The notes beneath the pieces were generated by a model. It did not search any database. It was not told the origin of the DNA and worked only from the letters and a program-made list of their open reading frames with translations. A stretch of DNA of 57,664 nt from an uncultured Eubacteriales bacterium (GTDB lineage Bacteria; Bacillota; Clostridia; Peptostreptococcales; Anaerovoracaceae), in NCBI GenBank assembly GCA_900551415.1, contig URWB01000001.1, positions 1 to 57,664 on the forward strand. Direction: 5' to 3'. Positions 17,990 to 26,210 of the stretch are shown here, in pieces; the stretch's first letter is position 1, and each line of letters opens with the position of its first letter. The position numbers and the translations under genes were made by a program.

Positions 17990-19870
17990 GTGCGCCAGTT
18001 CGGCGCTTGAAATATAAGTGGGTGAAATTCCTACTCTGGTAAAGTTTAGCGAACAGCCAGTACTTAGCCTTGGAGCCGAAGCCGCGAGGTTAGGTTTAAG
18101 CGTAGGCAAAGGAGCATAAGAGCCGCAATGCGAAAGCGTGAAGCTAATCAGCCCCGTAAGTTATAGAGAGTGGAAGTCGATGTATTCTCTTATACCGCAG
18201 ACAGCAATTAGCATTCGTTATCGCAAGAATGTTAAGGTTCCACCGGGGTCCAAGGGCGTGGCGAGTATGCAAGGTAGATCAAGCGTACCTGGGAGGTCTG
18301 TACATCTCTGCAAAACAGTAAAACCAAACGAAGTCTTGTAAATGGAGTGCGGTCTATGGGTGTACAGAAGTCGGACTGATTCATAGTAGCGATGAAATCT
18401 GTGAAAGCAGACGGAGCAAAGGAGTCAGCAAATCAACAATCGCCAAAGGCAAAACATGCAGAGTACAGGAGGCTCAGAAAAGCATGGAACATGAACTGAA
18501 GGGGATAAGGTATCAGTCAGAGAAATATGCAAAGCTGACAACGCTTATCAACCGTGTCAATGAAGAAAGTCTTAAAGAAGCCCACCGGCATCAGAAAACA
18601 GGAAAAGCGGTAGGGATCGACAGCGTGACAAAGGAAGAATACGAAAGTAATTTAGATGAAAACGTGCGGGAACTTATCAAGCGCATGAAAACATTTAAAT
18701 ATATCCCACAGCCGGCACGTCGAACCTACATTCCCAAGCCGAATGGAAAAATGCGTCCATTAGGGATACTTGCCTATGAGGACAGACTGGTACAAAGCGT
18801 AATGGCGGAAATATTAAACGATGTATATGAACCACGGTTTCTGGACTGTTCCTATGGATTCAGACCGAACAGAAGGGCACATGACGTTGTTAAATATATC
18901 AACCAGACAATCATGACCAGAAAAGTGAACTATATACTAGATGCGGACATCAAGGGATTCTTTGACAACTTAGACCAAAGATGGCTCATGAAATTTCTGG
19001 AACATGACATAGCAGATAAGAACTTCCTGCGGTATATAAGCAGATTCCTCAAATCCGGAATTGTGGAAAACGGAGCAATACTGGAAAGCGACAAAGGGAC
19101 CCCACAGGGAGGACAGATATCGCCAATACTGGCAAATGTATATCTTCACTATGTATTAGACCTATGGTGCGAAAGAATATTGAAGCAATACGTAAGAGGC
19201 GAGATCTACTACGTACGCTATGCGGATGATTTTCTGCTGATGTTCCAGTATGAGGAAGAAGCGAAAAGGGTACTGGAGTTATTGAGGACACGGTTGGCAA
19301 AATTTGGACTGGAAGTGGCAGAGGATAAGACCAGAATCTTACCAATAGGCCGCTTCAAAGGAACAAAGGAAGATTTCGACTTTCTGGGATTTACATTCTT
19401 CAACACGAAAACAAGGGGAGGGAAATATCGCCTTGGAGTGAGAACCAGCAAGAAGAAACAGAAAATGAAGAAGCAGGCAGCGAAAGCATGGCTTAAGACT
19501 AGGCTGACGAAACCGGTTGCAGACACAATGAGGTTAATCAACCTTTCGTTGGCGGGACACTACAATTATTATGGAGTCAGTGGGAATTTTCACGCGATAC
19601 AGGGATTCTATAAATATGTGAAGTATGCAACGTATAGGATGCTGAATCGCAGAGATCAGAAAGGAAAGTTTCGATATACAAAGTTTCTCCGAGTATGGAA
19701 ATATTATGTGAAAGAGCCACATCTGACAACCGATATTTGGAACTGGAAACCGACGTTGGTTTGAAGAGCCGTATGCGGGAAAACCGCACGTACGGTTCTG
19801 TGAGGGGCAATAGGCAGGCCTTTCACAATCGATAAATTTGAGAAAGGAAGGTCGAGATTGTCTACTCGAC
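17990..19870 (+). mobile_element. Group II intron with reverse transcriptase
   Basis: An 1881-bp retroelement. The 5' end is GTGCGCC at 17990, the standard GUGYG start. Domain V is at about 19767-19800 (GAGCCGTATGCGG, loop, CCGCACGTACGGTTC) with the catalytic AGC-type triad. The 3' end is read as CTACTCGAC ending at 19870, with the branch-point A seven bases from the end. This boundary is supported by the exons: joining 17989 to 19871 recreates TTTTAGGAG-GAAGTGAAT-ATG, a perfect ribosome binding site for the ATPase gene. An alternative 3' end at about 19833 (AATCGAT) would not restore that site. The reverse transcriptase lies in domain IV. The element looks intact and recent, with no broken frame. 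Confidence 0.88.
18484..19764 (+). CDS. ltrA: Group II intron reverse transcriptase/maturase
   Basis: A 426-residue intron-encoded protein that helps splicing and copies the intron into DNA. The N-terminal region contains KTGKAVGIDSVT (RT0/1). RT motifs follow: YIPKPNGKMRPLGI, GFRPNRRAHDVV, LDADIKGFFDN (first catalytic Asp), GTPQGGQISPILANVYL, and the YADD box in VRYADDFLLMF. Domain X (maturase) covers the last ~110 residues, with GHYNYYGVSGN. No HNH endonuclease zinc motif follows, so mobility would use nicked or replicating DNA. The ATG at 18484 follows GGAGG at 11 bases. The codon use is more AT-rich than that of neighbouring genes, consistent with transfer. Confidence 0.95.
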   Translation: MEHELKGIRYQSEKYAKLTTLINRVNEESLKEAHRHQKTGKAVGIDSVTKEEYESNLDENVRELIKRMKTFKYIPQPARRTYIPKPNGKMRPLGILAYEDRLVQSVMAEILNDVYEPRFLDCSYGFRPNRRAHDVVKYINQTIMTRKVNYILDADIKGFFDNLDQRWLMKFLEHDIADKNFLRYISRFLKSGIVENGAILESDKGTPQGGQISPILANVYLHYVLDLWCERILKQYVRGEIYYVRYADDFLLMFQYEEEAKRVLELLRTRLAKFGLEVAEDKTRILPIGRFKGTKEDFDFLGFTFFNTKTRGGKYRLGVRTSKKKQKMKKQAAKAWLKTRLTKPVADTMRLINLSLAGHYNYYGVSGNFHAIQGFYKYVKYATYRMLNRRDQKGKFRYTKFLRVWKYYVKEPHLTTDIWNWKPTLV

Positions 19871-19879
19871 GAAGTGAAT

Positions 19880-21232
19880 ATGGTTTTTAAGCGAAAGATA
19901 TACAGCAAAATGCTGGAGTGGAAAACTGTTTCGCATGGCGAAAGCGCGCTTATGATAGAAGGCGCGCGCCGTATCGGTAAAAGTACGATTGCCCTTGCGT
20001 TTGCGAAGAACGAGTATGAGGATCACATGATTCTTGACTTTGCGCAGGAAAGTCAGGATGTCCGCCGCAATTTTGAAGAGAATATCGGTGAGCTTGATGT
20101 GTTTTTCAGGAATCTTTTTTTGCTCAAAGGCAGAGATCTGCCGAAAGGAAAATCCGTAATCATTTTTGATGAGGTGCAGCTGTTTCCAGCTGCGCGGCAG
20201 GCAATCAAGTTTTTGGTGCAGGATGGGCGATATGATTATATCGAAACGGGTTCGCTGATCAGTATAAAGAAAAATGTAAGCGATATTTTAATCCCATCGG
20301 AGGAATTCAAAATCAAGATGTTTCCGATGGATTTTGAAGAGTTCCTGTGGGCGAAGAGCGATACCGTTACCGCAGATGCAATTCGCTATGCGTTTGAAAA
20401 GAAAAAGCCGCTGGGGGATGCTGTGCACCGAAAAATCATGCAGACCTTTCGCACCTATATGGCAGTAGGTGGAATGCCGCAGGCGGTGTCGGCATTCGTC
20501 GAGGGGAGAACCTATCGGGAGATCGATTTCATAAAGAGAAATATTCTTTCCCTTTACGAAGACGACCTTAAGAAACATGATAACGACAGTAACGAGAAAG
20601 CATCGATCATTTTCAAAACGATCCCGGAGCAGCTTTCCAATCGGAATTCACATTTTCGTATGGCTGGCGTAGAAAAAAACGCAAGGTATCAAAATTATAT
20701 CGGGGCGATTGATTTTGTTGCGGAATCCATGATCGCCAATTTGTGTGTCAATACGACGTCGCCGGAAGTTGCGCTTGAACTGCATGCAGACAGACGCAAT
20801 TTTAAATTATACATGGGCGATACGGGCCTGCTCGTATCCCAGATTATGAAAAACCGTGACGACACGGAGGAGGATTTATATAAATCGCTTATTTTTGACA
20901 GGCTTGGGATCAATCAGGGCATGATTATGGAAAATCTTGTAGCTCAAATGCTTAGAAGCAGAGGTTACGAATTATATTTCCATGAGTTTGAGATTTCCGG
21001 GGGAGAAGGCAGGAAACCAAATAAATATGAGATTGATTTTCTTTTGGTCAGAAATAAAAAGCTGTGCCCGATTGAAGTGAAATCCTCAGGATATAAAAAC
21101 CATAAGTCCTTTGATATGTTTGCGGGGAAATATCAGACAAAGGTACAGGAAAGGTATATGATCTGCGCAAAAGATTTGTCCGTAGAAGAGAATATAATCC
21201 GCATTCCACTGTATATGACGATGTGTCTGTAA
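19880..21232 (+). CDS. AAA ATPase with DUF4143 nuclease-like domain
   Basis: A 450-residue protein of the AAA_14/DUF4143 type. The N-terminal ATPase shows EGARRIGKST (Walker A, about residues 27-36), IIFDEVQLFP (Walker B, near residue 100) and ETGSLIS (sensor). The C-terminal part ends in YEIDFLLVRN...PIEVKSS, the D-(E/K)xK core of a restriction-endonuclease-like fold. The role of the family is poorly known; it is common in gut anaerobes and archaea. The start is the ATG at 19880. In unspliced RNA the nearest good ribosome binding site is lost; intron removal restores AGGAGG eight bases before the ATG, so expression probably depends on splicing. A TetR gene converges 17 bp downstream. Confidence 0.88.
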   Translation: MVFKRKIYSKMLEWKTVSHGESALMIEGARRIGKSTIALAFAKNEYEDHMILDFAQESQDVRRNFEENIGELDVFFRNLFLLKGRDLPKGKSVIIFDEVQLFPAARQAIKFLVQDGRYDYIETGSLISIKKNVSDILIPSEEFKIKMFPMDFEEFLWAKSDTVTADAIRYAFEKKKPLGDAVHRKIMQTFRTYMAVGGMPQAVSAFVEGRTYREIDFIKRNILSLYEDDLKKHDNDSNEKASIIFKTIPEQLSNRNSHFRMAGVEKNARYQNYIGAIDFVAESMIANLCVNTTSPEVALELHADRRNFKLYMGDTGLLVSQIMKNRDDTEEDLYKSLIFDRLGINQGMIMENLVAQMLRSRGYELYFHEFEISGGEGRKPNKYEIDFLLVRNKKLCPIEVKSSGYKNHKSFDMFAGKYQTKVQERYMICAKDLSVEENIIRIPLYMTMCL

Positions 21233-21249
21233 TAAAGGAAAGCGGAATC

Positions 21250-21834
21250 TTAAGTGCAGAAGCTTTTAAGAAACAGCGGCAGGACACTCTGCGAATACTG
21301 GCACAGGGAGTAGCTGCCGCCGGAAATGCACCAGTCATACATCAGCCCGCGCTCGAACATTGCATAGGCTTTGGCAATGTCATTAACAGAAAATTCCTCG
21401 CGGAAGGTGCCATTCTGTTTCCCTTCGCTGATGACCTGACGCAGCAGCTTATAATAGGTACGATTCGGGCTCATCATGTGACGCTCACCGTTTGTGATGA
21501 GCTGGGTCGCGAAGAGCTGGCTCAGCAGGTCTACCGATACGGTATTGTCAATCATCAGAAACAGCTCCTGATTCATAAGGTTGAGCTTCTCGATGGAGGA
21601 AAGGTCCGGATTCATGCTTTCGGCCAGCTCATCATATTTTTCGTCAAAGAGATACGAAAGCGAGCTGAGCAGTGCGGCCTTGCCGTCAAAATAGTGGTAG
21701 AAGGAGCCTCGCGAGGTGCCGGAGGCATCGACGATTTCCTCGACGGTGGTGTTGTCATAGCCCTGCTCGTAAAATAGCTGCCAGGCGGCAGAGACGATCT
21801 TGCCCTTGGTGTTTTTGGAATTTTTCTTTTTCAC
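21250..21834 (-). CDS. TetR-family transcriptional regulator
   Basis: A 194-residue repressor. The N-terminal helix-turn-helix reads KIVSAAWQLFYEQGYDNTTV then EIVDASGTSRGSFYHYFDGK, the classical TetR pattern. The C-terminal ~130 residues form the ligand-binding core and are not assignable to a subfamily. It is divergent from the ornithine cyclodeaminase-like gene at 22078 across 240 bp that holds a perfect 16-18-bp dyad, so it likely controls that gene, itself, or both. The coding strand has AACAGGAGT upstream of the start. The ligand is unknown. Confidence 0.9.
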   Translation of the reverse strand: MKKKNSKNTKGKIVSAAWQLFYEQGYDNTTVEEIVDASGTSRGSFYHYFDGKAALLSSLSYLFDEKYDELAESMNPDLSSIEKLNLMNQELFLMIDNTVSVDLLSQLFATQLITNGERHMMSPNRTYYKLLRQVISEGKQNGTFREEFSVNDIAKAYAMFERGLMYDWCISGGSYSLCQYSQSVLPLFLKSFCT

Positions 21835-21998
21835 ATGATACTCCTGTTCCGTTACAAAACTGCGATTTACAGCTTAAAAACTAAAAAAAATAAAAATTTA
21901 TTTTTTGTGTATTTTATTATATAGAATACAGTATAGACGATTCTTATTGGGATTTCAATAGAATATATGGAATATGCGAGATAAAATATAGAATTATG

Positions 21999-22016
21999 TA
22001 CAGAATTGATTCTGTA
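21999..22016. promoter_or_regulatory. Candidate TetR operator
   Basis: Perfect dyad TACAGAAT-TG-ATTCTGTA between the divergent TetR and cyclodeaminase-like genes. A related half site (GAATACAG) lies at about 21924-21931. The surrounding 21835-22060 is very AT-rich and has no gene. Confidence 0.5.
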
Positions 22017-22077
22017 TTTCGTTCTGCTTTTTTTTGTGGTATGATAGCACAGTCAGAAGCAAGAAGGAGTGATGAAG

Positions 22078-23175
22078 ATGAGTTTTCAATTAGCGAAATA
22101 TATACAACCGGATTTTACAGAAGAGAGATTCGCGAGCGCGCCGAACGCGACACTGGTTAAGGCGCCGCGCGCAAAGGCGGCGCCAAAGGGGTTTCACGCG
22201 ACCTCAATCTTTCCGGAATATTTTAAGATAGACGGCAAGTGGTATCTGGCGGAGGACAGCCGCATGGACGCGGTACCGATCTGGGACGGTGAAAAGATTC
22301 GCGTCGTAGAATTCCGCAATATCAAGGAAGGCGATTCGGTCGTCGTCGGCAGAACAGAGGACGCGAGCGAAGGCATCTATGTGCATGATGACTGCTGGCT
22401 GCGCGAGGGCGAGGAGGACAGCAAGAATACCTTTGCGTTCCGTCAGTCCCGAAGCAGAGAAACCTCGTTCACACAGGACTATAAGGATCTCGTGGAGCTG
22501 CTCCGCTATGAAAAAGAACATAACGGTTATGTTGTCTGGGTGCTGGGACCGGCATGCAGCTTTGACGTAGAAGCGCGGCGCGTGATGGGAGAACTGATTG
22601 CGCAAGGCTATTGTCAGGCGCTGCTCGCGGGCAACGCGCTGGCGACACACGATCTGGAGGGCGGCTATCTGGGAACGGCGCTCGGCTGCGATATCGAGAA
22701 CCAGAAGCTGCATTTTATGGGTCATTACAACCATCTGGATACGATCAACGCGATTAACACCTACGGCTCCATTCCGGCGTTCATCGAGGGCGAGGGCATC
22801 CACAGCGGTATTATTTACAACTGTGTCAAGCACAACGTGCCGTTTGTGCTCAACGGCTCGATTCGTGATGACGGCCCGCTGCCGGAGGTTTACGAGCATA
22901 CCTACGTGGGGCAGGATACGATTCGCTCCCATGTGCGTAAGGCGACGACGGTCATCGGCATGGCGACGGTGCTGCATACGATCGCAACCGGCAATATGAC
23001 GCCGACCTACCGCGTGCTCGCGGACGGCACGATCAGGCCGGTACATTTTTATATGGTGGATACCTCGGAATTCGCGGCGAACAAACTCGGCGACCGCGGC
23101 AGCCTCGCAGCCAAAGGAATTGTGACTAATGTGCAGGATTTCATGCGCAACATCAGTACGGGGCTGGAAATTTAA
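22078..23175 (+). CDS. TIGR00300/LOR-SDH family protein, ornithine cyclodeaminase-like
   Basis: A 365-residue soluble protein matching the archaeal-type ornithine cyclodeaminase family (TIGR00300, LOR/SDH conserved region). Diagnostic blocks are AGNALATHDLEGG near residue 183, GHYNHLDTINAI near residue 216, a NGSIRDDGPLPE block near residue 260 and DRGSLAAKGIVTNV near the end. Characterised relatives use NAD to turn ornithine into proline plus ammonia, alone or fused to an arginine dihydrolase. The ATG at 22078 lies 8 bases after AAGGAG; the ATG at 22072 is only 2 bases away from it. A decarboxylase for ornithine, lysine or arginine lies two genes on, and proC is at the window start, which suggests arginine/ornithine/proline metabolism. 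The enzyme activity is inferred from memory of family motifs. Confidence 0.75.
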   Translation: MSFQLAKYIQPDFTEERFASAPNATLVKAPRAKAAPKGFHATSIFPEYFKIDGKWYLAEDSRMDAVPIWDGEKIRVVEFRNIKEGDSVVVGRTEDASEGIYVHDDCWLREGEEDSKNTFAFRQSRSRETSFTQDYKDLVELLRYEKEHNGYVVWVLGPACSFDVEARRVMGELIAQGYCQALLAGNALATHDLEGGYLGTALGCDIENQKLHFMGHYNHLDTINAINTYGSIPAFIEGEGIHSGIIYNCVKHNVPFVLNGSIRDDGPLPEVYEHTYVGQDTIRSHVRKATTVIGMATVLHTIATGNMTPTYRVLADGTIRPVHFYMVDTSEFAANKLGDRGSLAAKGIVTNVQDFMRNISTGLEI

Positions 23176-23210
23176 CGCACAAAAAAGTTTCGACGCGGCC
23201 TGCGCCATGA

Positions 23211-23243
23211 CCCTCGGAAAAAGATTTTCCGGGGGCATTTTTG
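23211..23243 (+). terminator. Intrinsic terminator
   Basis: CCCTCGGAAAA (23211-23221) pairs with TTTTCCGGGGG (23226-23236, one G-T pair), followed by CATTTTTG. Ends the cyclodeaminase-like transcript. Confidence 0.8.
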
Positions 23244-23254
23244 TATTGAAAGAT

Positions 23255-23283
23255 TGCATTTTGGGGGTCAAGGTGCTATACTG
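23255..23283 (+). promoter_or_regulatory. Promoter for the XpaC-like gene
   Basis: TTGCAT at 23255-23260 and TATACT at 23278-23283 with a 17-bp spacer, 62 bases before the ATG at 23346. Confidence 0.6.
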
Positions 23284-23345
23284 TGCCTAGACTGCGCGCG
23301 AAAGCAAGACGCGCGCGAAGAAAGAAGCACATACAGGGGGAAACG

Positions 23346-24518
23346 ATGAATCCAAATCAAAAAAAGAAGTTTACCGACCAGTTCCGCAATCCAAACGGCA
23401 GCTATCACATTCCGACTTGGCTGATTGTGGTGATGTTTATCATCGGAGGCTGGCCGATCGCGATCTGCCTATTGGTCGCGAAAATCTTTGAGGATAAAGA
23501 AGGTTCGGCGGAAGCAGCCTCCGCGGAGGCAAGCGACGGCTTCCCTGCCGAGGGAACACAGAATGGAACCGCGGAGGGCGCGCGGGCAGCGCGGGCTTCC
23601 GCTCCTTTTAGCAAAAAGAAGATCAATACGCGTAAGCTTTGGATGATTTTGGGGATCCTGCTGTGCGTGTTCAGCGTGATTGAACTGCCGGATTCGATTC
23701 AGTATCTGGTCTGGTGCCACAAGGAAGGAACCGGCATCAGCTACGCGCTGCGGGATGTCATCACCGATTCTCTGTGGCTGCTCGGCGGCGTGGTCATGCT
23801 GATGGTATCGGCAGGCATGCGCGCGGCGGAGAGAAAGCGCAAGCGGGTGCGCGCCATTGTCGGCGACGCGGACTACATCTTGATCGATGAGGTCGCGGAG
23901 GCGCTTCCGGCGTCCCGCGGCAAGACGGAACGGATTTTACAGCGCTGCGTTGATTTTGGCCTGTTTGGCGAAAAGGCATATCTGGACATGCGTTCGGATT
24001 GTCTGGTTATACGAGGCGAGGCGCCGATCTCCAAGAAGGCGCGAGCCGAGGCGGAGGCTGAGGCGCGCGCGGCAAAGGCCAAGGCCGATAACATGGACGA
24101 ATATGAACGGACCCTTAAGGAACTGCGGGAGCTTAACGACCGCATTCCGGGCGAGCAAATGTCAGCGAAGATCAGCCGCTTGGAGGACTTGACCGCTAAG
24201 ATCTTTAAGCTCGCCAAGGAACAGCCGCAAAAGCTCAGCGGTATGCGTAAATTCATGGATTATTATCTGCCGACGAGCTTAAAACTGCTCACCCGCTACG
24301 AAAAGCTGGATGCGCAGGGCGTGGAAGGCACAAACATCAGCGATGCCAAGCGGCAGATCGAGGATACGATGGATACGATGATCACGGCCTTCGAGAAGCA
24401 GCTCGACAAGCTGTTCCTCTCCGAGAGCATCGACATCTCCGCAGACATCGCGACGATGCAGAACCTGATGCGCGCGGACGGGCTGATGGAAAACGAAATC
24501 TTTGGGAAATTGCAGTAA
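23346..24518 (+). CDS. XpaC-like membrane protein (PF10112-like)
   Basis: A 390-residue protein. Two hydrophobic helices lie at about residues 20-45 (PTWLIVVMFIIGGWPIAICL) and 100-165, the second split by a short loop; between them is an Ala/Glu-rich linker. The C-terminal half is helical and charged and carries KFMDYYLPTSLKLLTRYEKL near residue 305, the hallmark of the family named for 5-bromo-4-chloroindolyl phosphate hydrolysis (XpaC). A middle segment (about 175-225) resembles a small winged helix. Members often partner with TelA-type proteins in envelope-stress systems; no TelA is adjacent here. The ATG at 23346 follows GGGGGAAACG. The cellular role is not established. Confidence 0.72.
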   Translation: MNPNQKKKFTDQFRNPNGSYHIPTWLIVVMFIIGGWPIAICLLVAKIFEDKEGSAEAASAEASDGFPAEGTQNGTAEGARAARASAPFSKKKINTRKLWMILGILLCVFSVIELPDSIQYLVWCHKEGTGISYALRDVITDSLWLLGGVVMLMVSAGMRAAERKRKRVRAIVGDADYILIDEVAEALPASRGKTERILQRCVDFGLFGEKAYLDMRSDCLVIRGEAPISKKARAEAEAEARAAKAKADNMDEYERTLKELRELNDRIPGEQMSAKISRLEDLTAKIFKLAKEQPQKLSGMRKFMDYYLPTSLKLLTRYEKLDAQGVEGTNISDAKRQIEDTMDTMITAFEKQLDKLFLSESIDISADIATMQNLMRADGLMENEIFGKLQ

Positions 24519-24647
24519 GCATAACGCTGCCGCAGGCAAAAAGACAAACGCGCGGCGCGCGCGAGCAGTCTCGCGGACGGCGAGACTCTGAGGCTGCTTA
24601 AGATGTGAGCCTGCAAGATTGTGATAGAAAGACAGAAAGGCAAGATA

Positions 24648-26060
24648 TTGAACAAGGCAATCAGAGACTTCTTACAGCTGCACGCGCAGCAGGAGCCGGT
24701 ATCGTTTCATATGCCGGGACATAAGGGGGCGCGTATCTATCGTGAAAACGGATACGGCGCGTTTTTGGAGCAGATCATGGACTGCGACATTACAGAAATC
24801 CCCGGCGCGGACAATTTATTTCAGACAGAAGGCATTATCGCCGAAACGATGGCGAAGTATCGCGCCTTATATGAGGTCGAGCAGTCGTATCTTTTGATCA
24901 ACGGCAGCTCCGGCGGTCTGATTGCGGCGATCCTCACCGCGGTCGGCAAAGGCGGCAAGCTGGTCATGGCGCGAAACTGCCATAAGTCTGTCTTTAACGC
25001 ATTGCAATTAGGCGATATTATGCCGATCTACGCCTATCCGGAGACTTTAGAGGCTTACGGCGTGCTGGGCGGCATCTCCGCGGACGAGATCGCGCGCTGT
25101 CTGGATGAAAATCCGGAGGCAGAGGCAGTGATCCTGCCATCGCCGAATTATTACGGCATCTGCAGCGACATTCAGGCGATTGCAAAGGTCACGCACGACC
25201 GAGGCAAGGTCTTGATTGTCGATCAGGCGCACGGTGCGCATCTGAAATTTTTTGATAAATACGGCATCGACGGCTTCCCACGGGCGGCGGAAGATTTGGG
25301 TGCGGATCTGGTCATCAACAGCATCCACAAGACACTGGCGTCGTGGACGCAGAGCGCGCTGCTCAATGTCTGCACGGACCGTGTGAACTGTCATGTACTG
25401 GAGGACAAGCTCCAGATGATCGAAAGCTCCAGCCCGTCCTACCCGCTGATGGCGACGCTGGACATCAACGCGGACCTTCTGCTGGAAAAGGGCGAGGCTT
25501 TGACGCGCGCGTGGGCGGAGAGTCTGACCTGGTTCTATGAAGAAGTCAAGAAGATCCCCGGACTTGTCATCATGGAAACGCCGACGCTGGATCATACCAA
25601 GCTGAATATCGATCTGTCGGCCTACGGTGTGAACGGCAATGAACTGGAGAATCTGCTGATGGAACAGGGGATTTTTTTGGAGCTGGTGACGGGCAATATC
25701 ATCATGTGCATGAGCGGCATCGGCAATACACGATCTGACTTTGAACGGCTGCTTGCGGCGCTGCGGGAGATTACCGCGGCGCGAAAGCCGGTGACCGCGG
25801 CGAAGATGGCGCAGCCGCCGGCGCTCACGACCAGACTGGAGCGGCGTGCGCTCCCGCGCGAAAAGGTCCTCGTGCCGCTTGCGGAAGCGGCAGGCAAAGT
25901 CTGCGCGTCGTCCCTCATCCCTTATCCGCCGGGCGTACCGATCGCCTGCCCGGGCGAGGTGCTGACCGAAGAAGTGCTTGCCTATGTCAAGGCGCGGCGC
26001 GACGCGGACGAAAAGGTCATCGGCATTACCGCGGAGGGGGATGTTTTCGTCGGGAAATAA
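24648..26060 (+). CDS. Orn/Lys/Arg decarboxylase (PLP fold type I)
   Basis: About 470 residues, the short Firmicutes form (SpeA/YaaO-like) of arginine, lysine or ornithine decarboxylase, which makes agmatine, cadaverine or putrescine. Conserved parts are VSFHMPGHKGARIY near the N-terminus, DITEIPGADNLF, GSSGGLIAAI (cofactor phosphate), VDQAHGAH (PLP-ring Asp and His) and SIHKTLASWTQSA with the Schiff-base Lys. The C-terminus has LIPYPPGVPIACPGE. The start is probably TTG at 24648, seven bases after AGAAAGG; a GTG at 24621 is in frame but lacks a ribosome binding site. The substrate cannot be read. Proximity to the cyclodeaminase-like gene suggests ornithine or arginine. Confidence 0.88.
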   Translation: MNKAIRDFLQLHAQQEPVSFHMPGHKGARIYRENGYGAFLEQIMDCDITEIPGADNLFQTEGIIAETMAKYRALYEVEQSYLLINGSSGGLIAAILTAVGKGGKLVMARNCHKSVFNALQLGDIMPIYAYPETLEAYGVLGGISADEIARCLDENPEAEAVILPSPNYYGICSDIQAIAKVTHDRGKVLIVDQAHGAHLKFFDKYGIDGFPRAAEDLGADLVINSIHKTLASWTQSALLNVCTDRVNCHVLEDKLQMIESSSPSYPLMATLDINADLLLEKGEALTRAWAESLTWFYEEVKKIPGLVIMETPTLDHTKLNIDLSAYGVNGNELENLLMEQGIFLELVTGNIIMCMSGIGNTRSDFERLLAALREITAARKPVTAAKMAQPPALTTRLERRALPREKVLVPLAEAAGKVCASSLIPYPPGVPIACPGEVLTEEVLAYVKARRDADEKVIGITAEGDVFVGK

Positions 26061-26107
26061 CTGTTTTTTTGCGGTTTTCGGCGAAAATATGGCGAAAATA
26101 CAAGAAG

Positions 26108-26143
26108 AAGCGCTAAGAATCAAAAGTTTTTAGTGCTTTTTGA
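26108..26143 (+). terminator. Intrinsic terminator of the decarboxylase gene
   Basis: AAGCGCTAA (26108-26116) pairs with TTAGTGCTT (26130-26138), one G-T pair, followed by TTTTGATTTTTA. Confidence 0.7.
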
Positions 26144-26155
26144 TTTTTATTGTAG

Positions 26156-26161
26156 TATAAT
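26156..26161 (+). promoter_or_regulatory. Probable -10 box of the rnf operon
   Basis: Consensus TATAAT, 49 bases before rnfC. No convincing -35 is present at 16-18 bp spacing because the decarboxylase terminator occupies that position. Confidence 0.45.
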
Positions 26162-26210
26162 ATATGGCGTATGATTTTGTATATTTTTTAGAAAGGAAGG
26201 TCTCACAGAC

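Noticed and set aside
18138..18341. Small protein gene upstream of the reverse transcriptase
   Set aside because: It lies in the structured domains of the group II intron RNA, has no ribosome binding site and shows no protein-like pattern.
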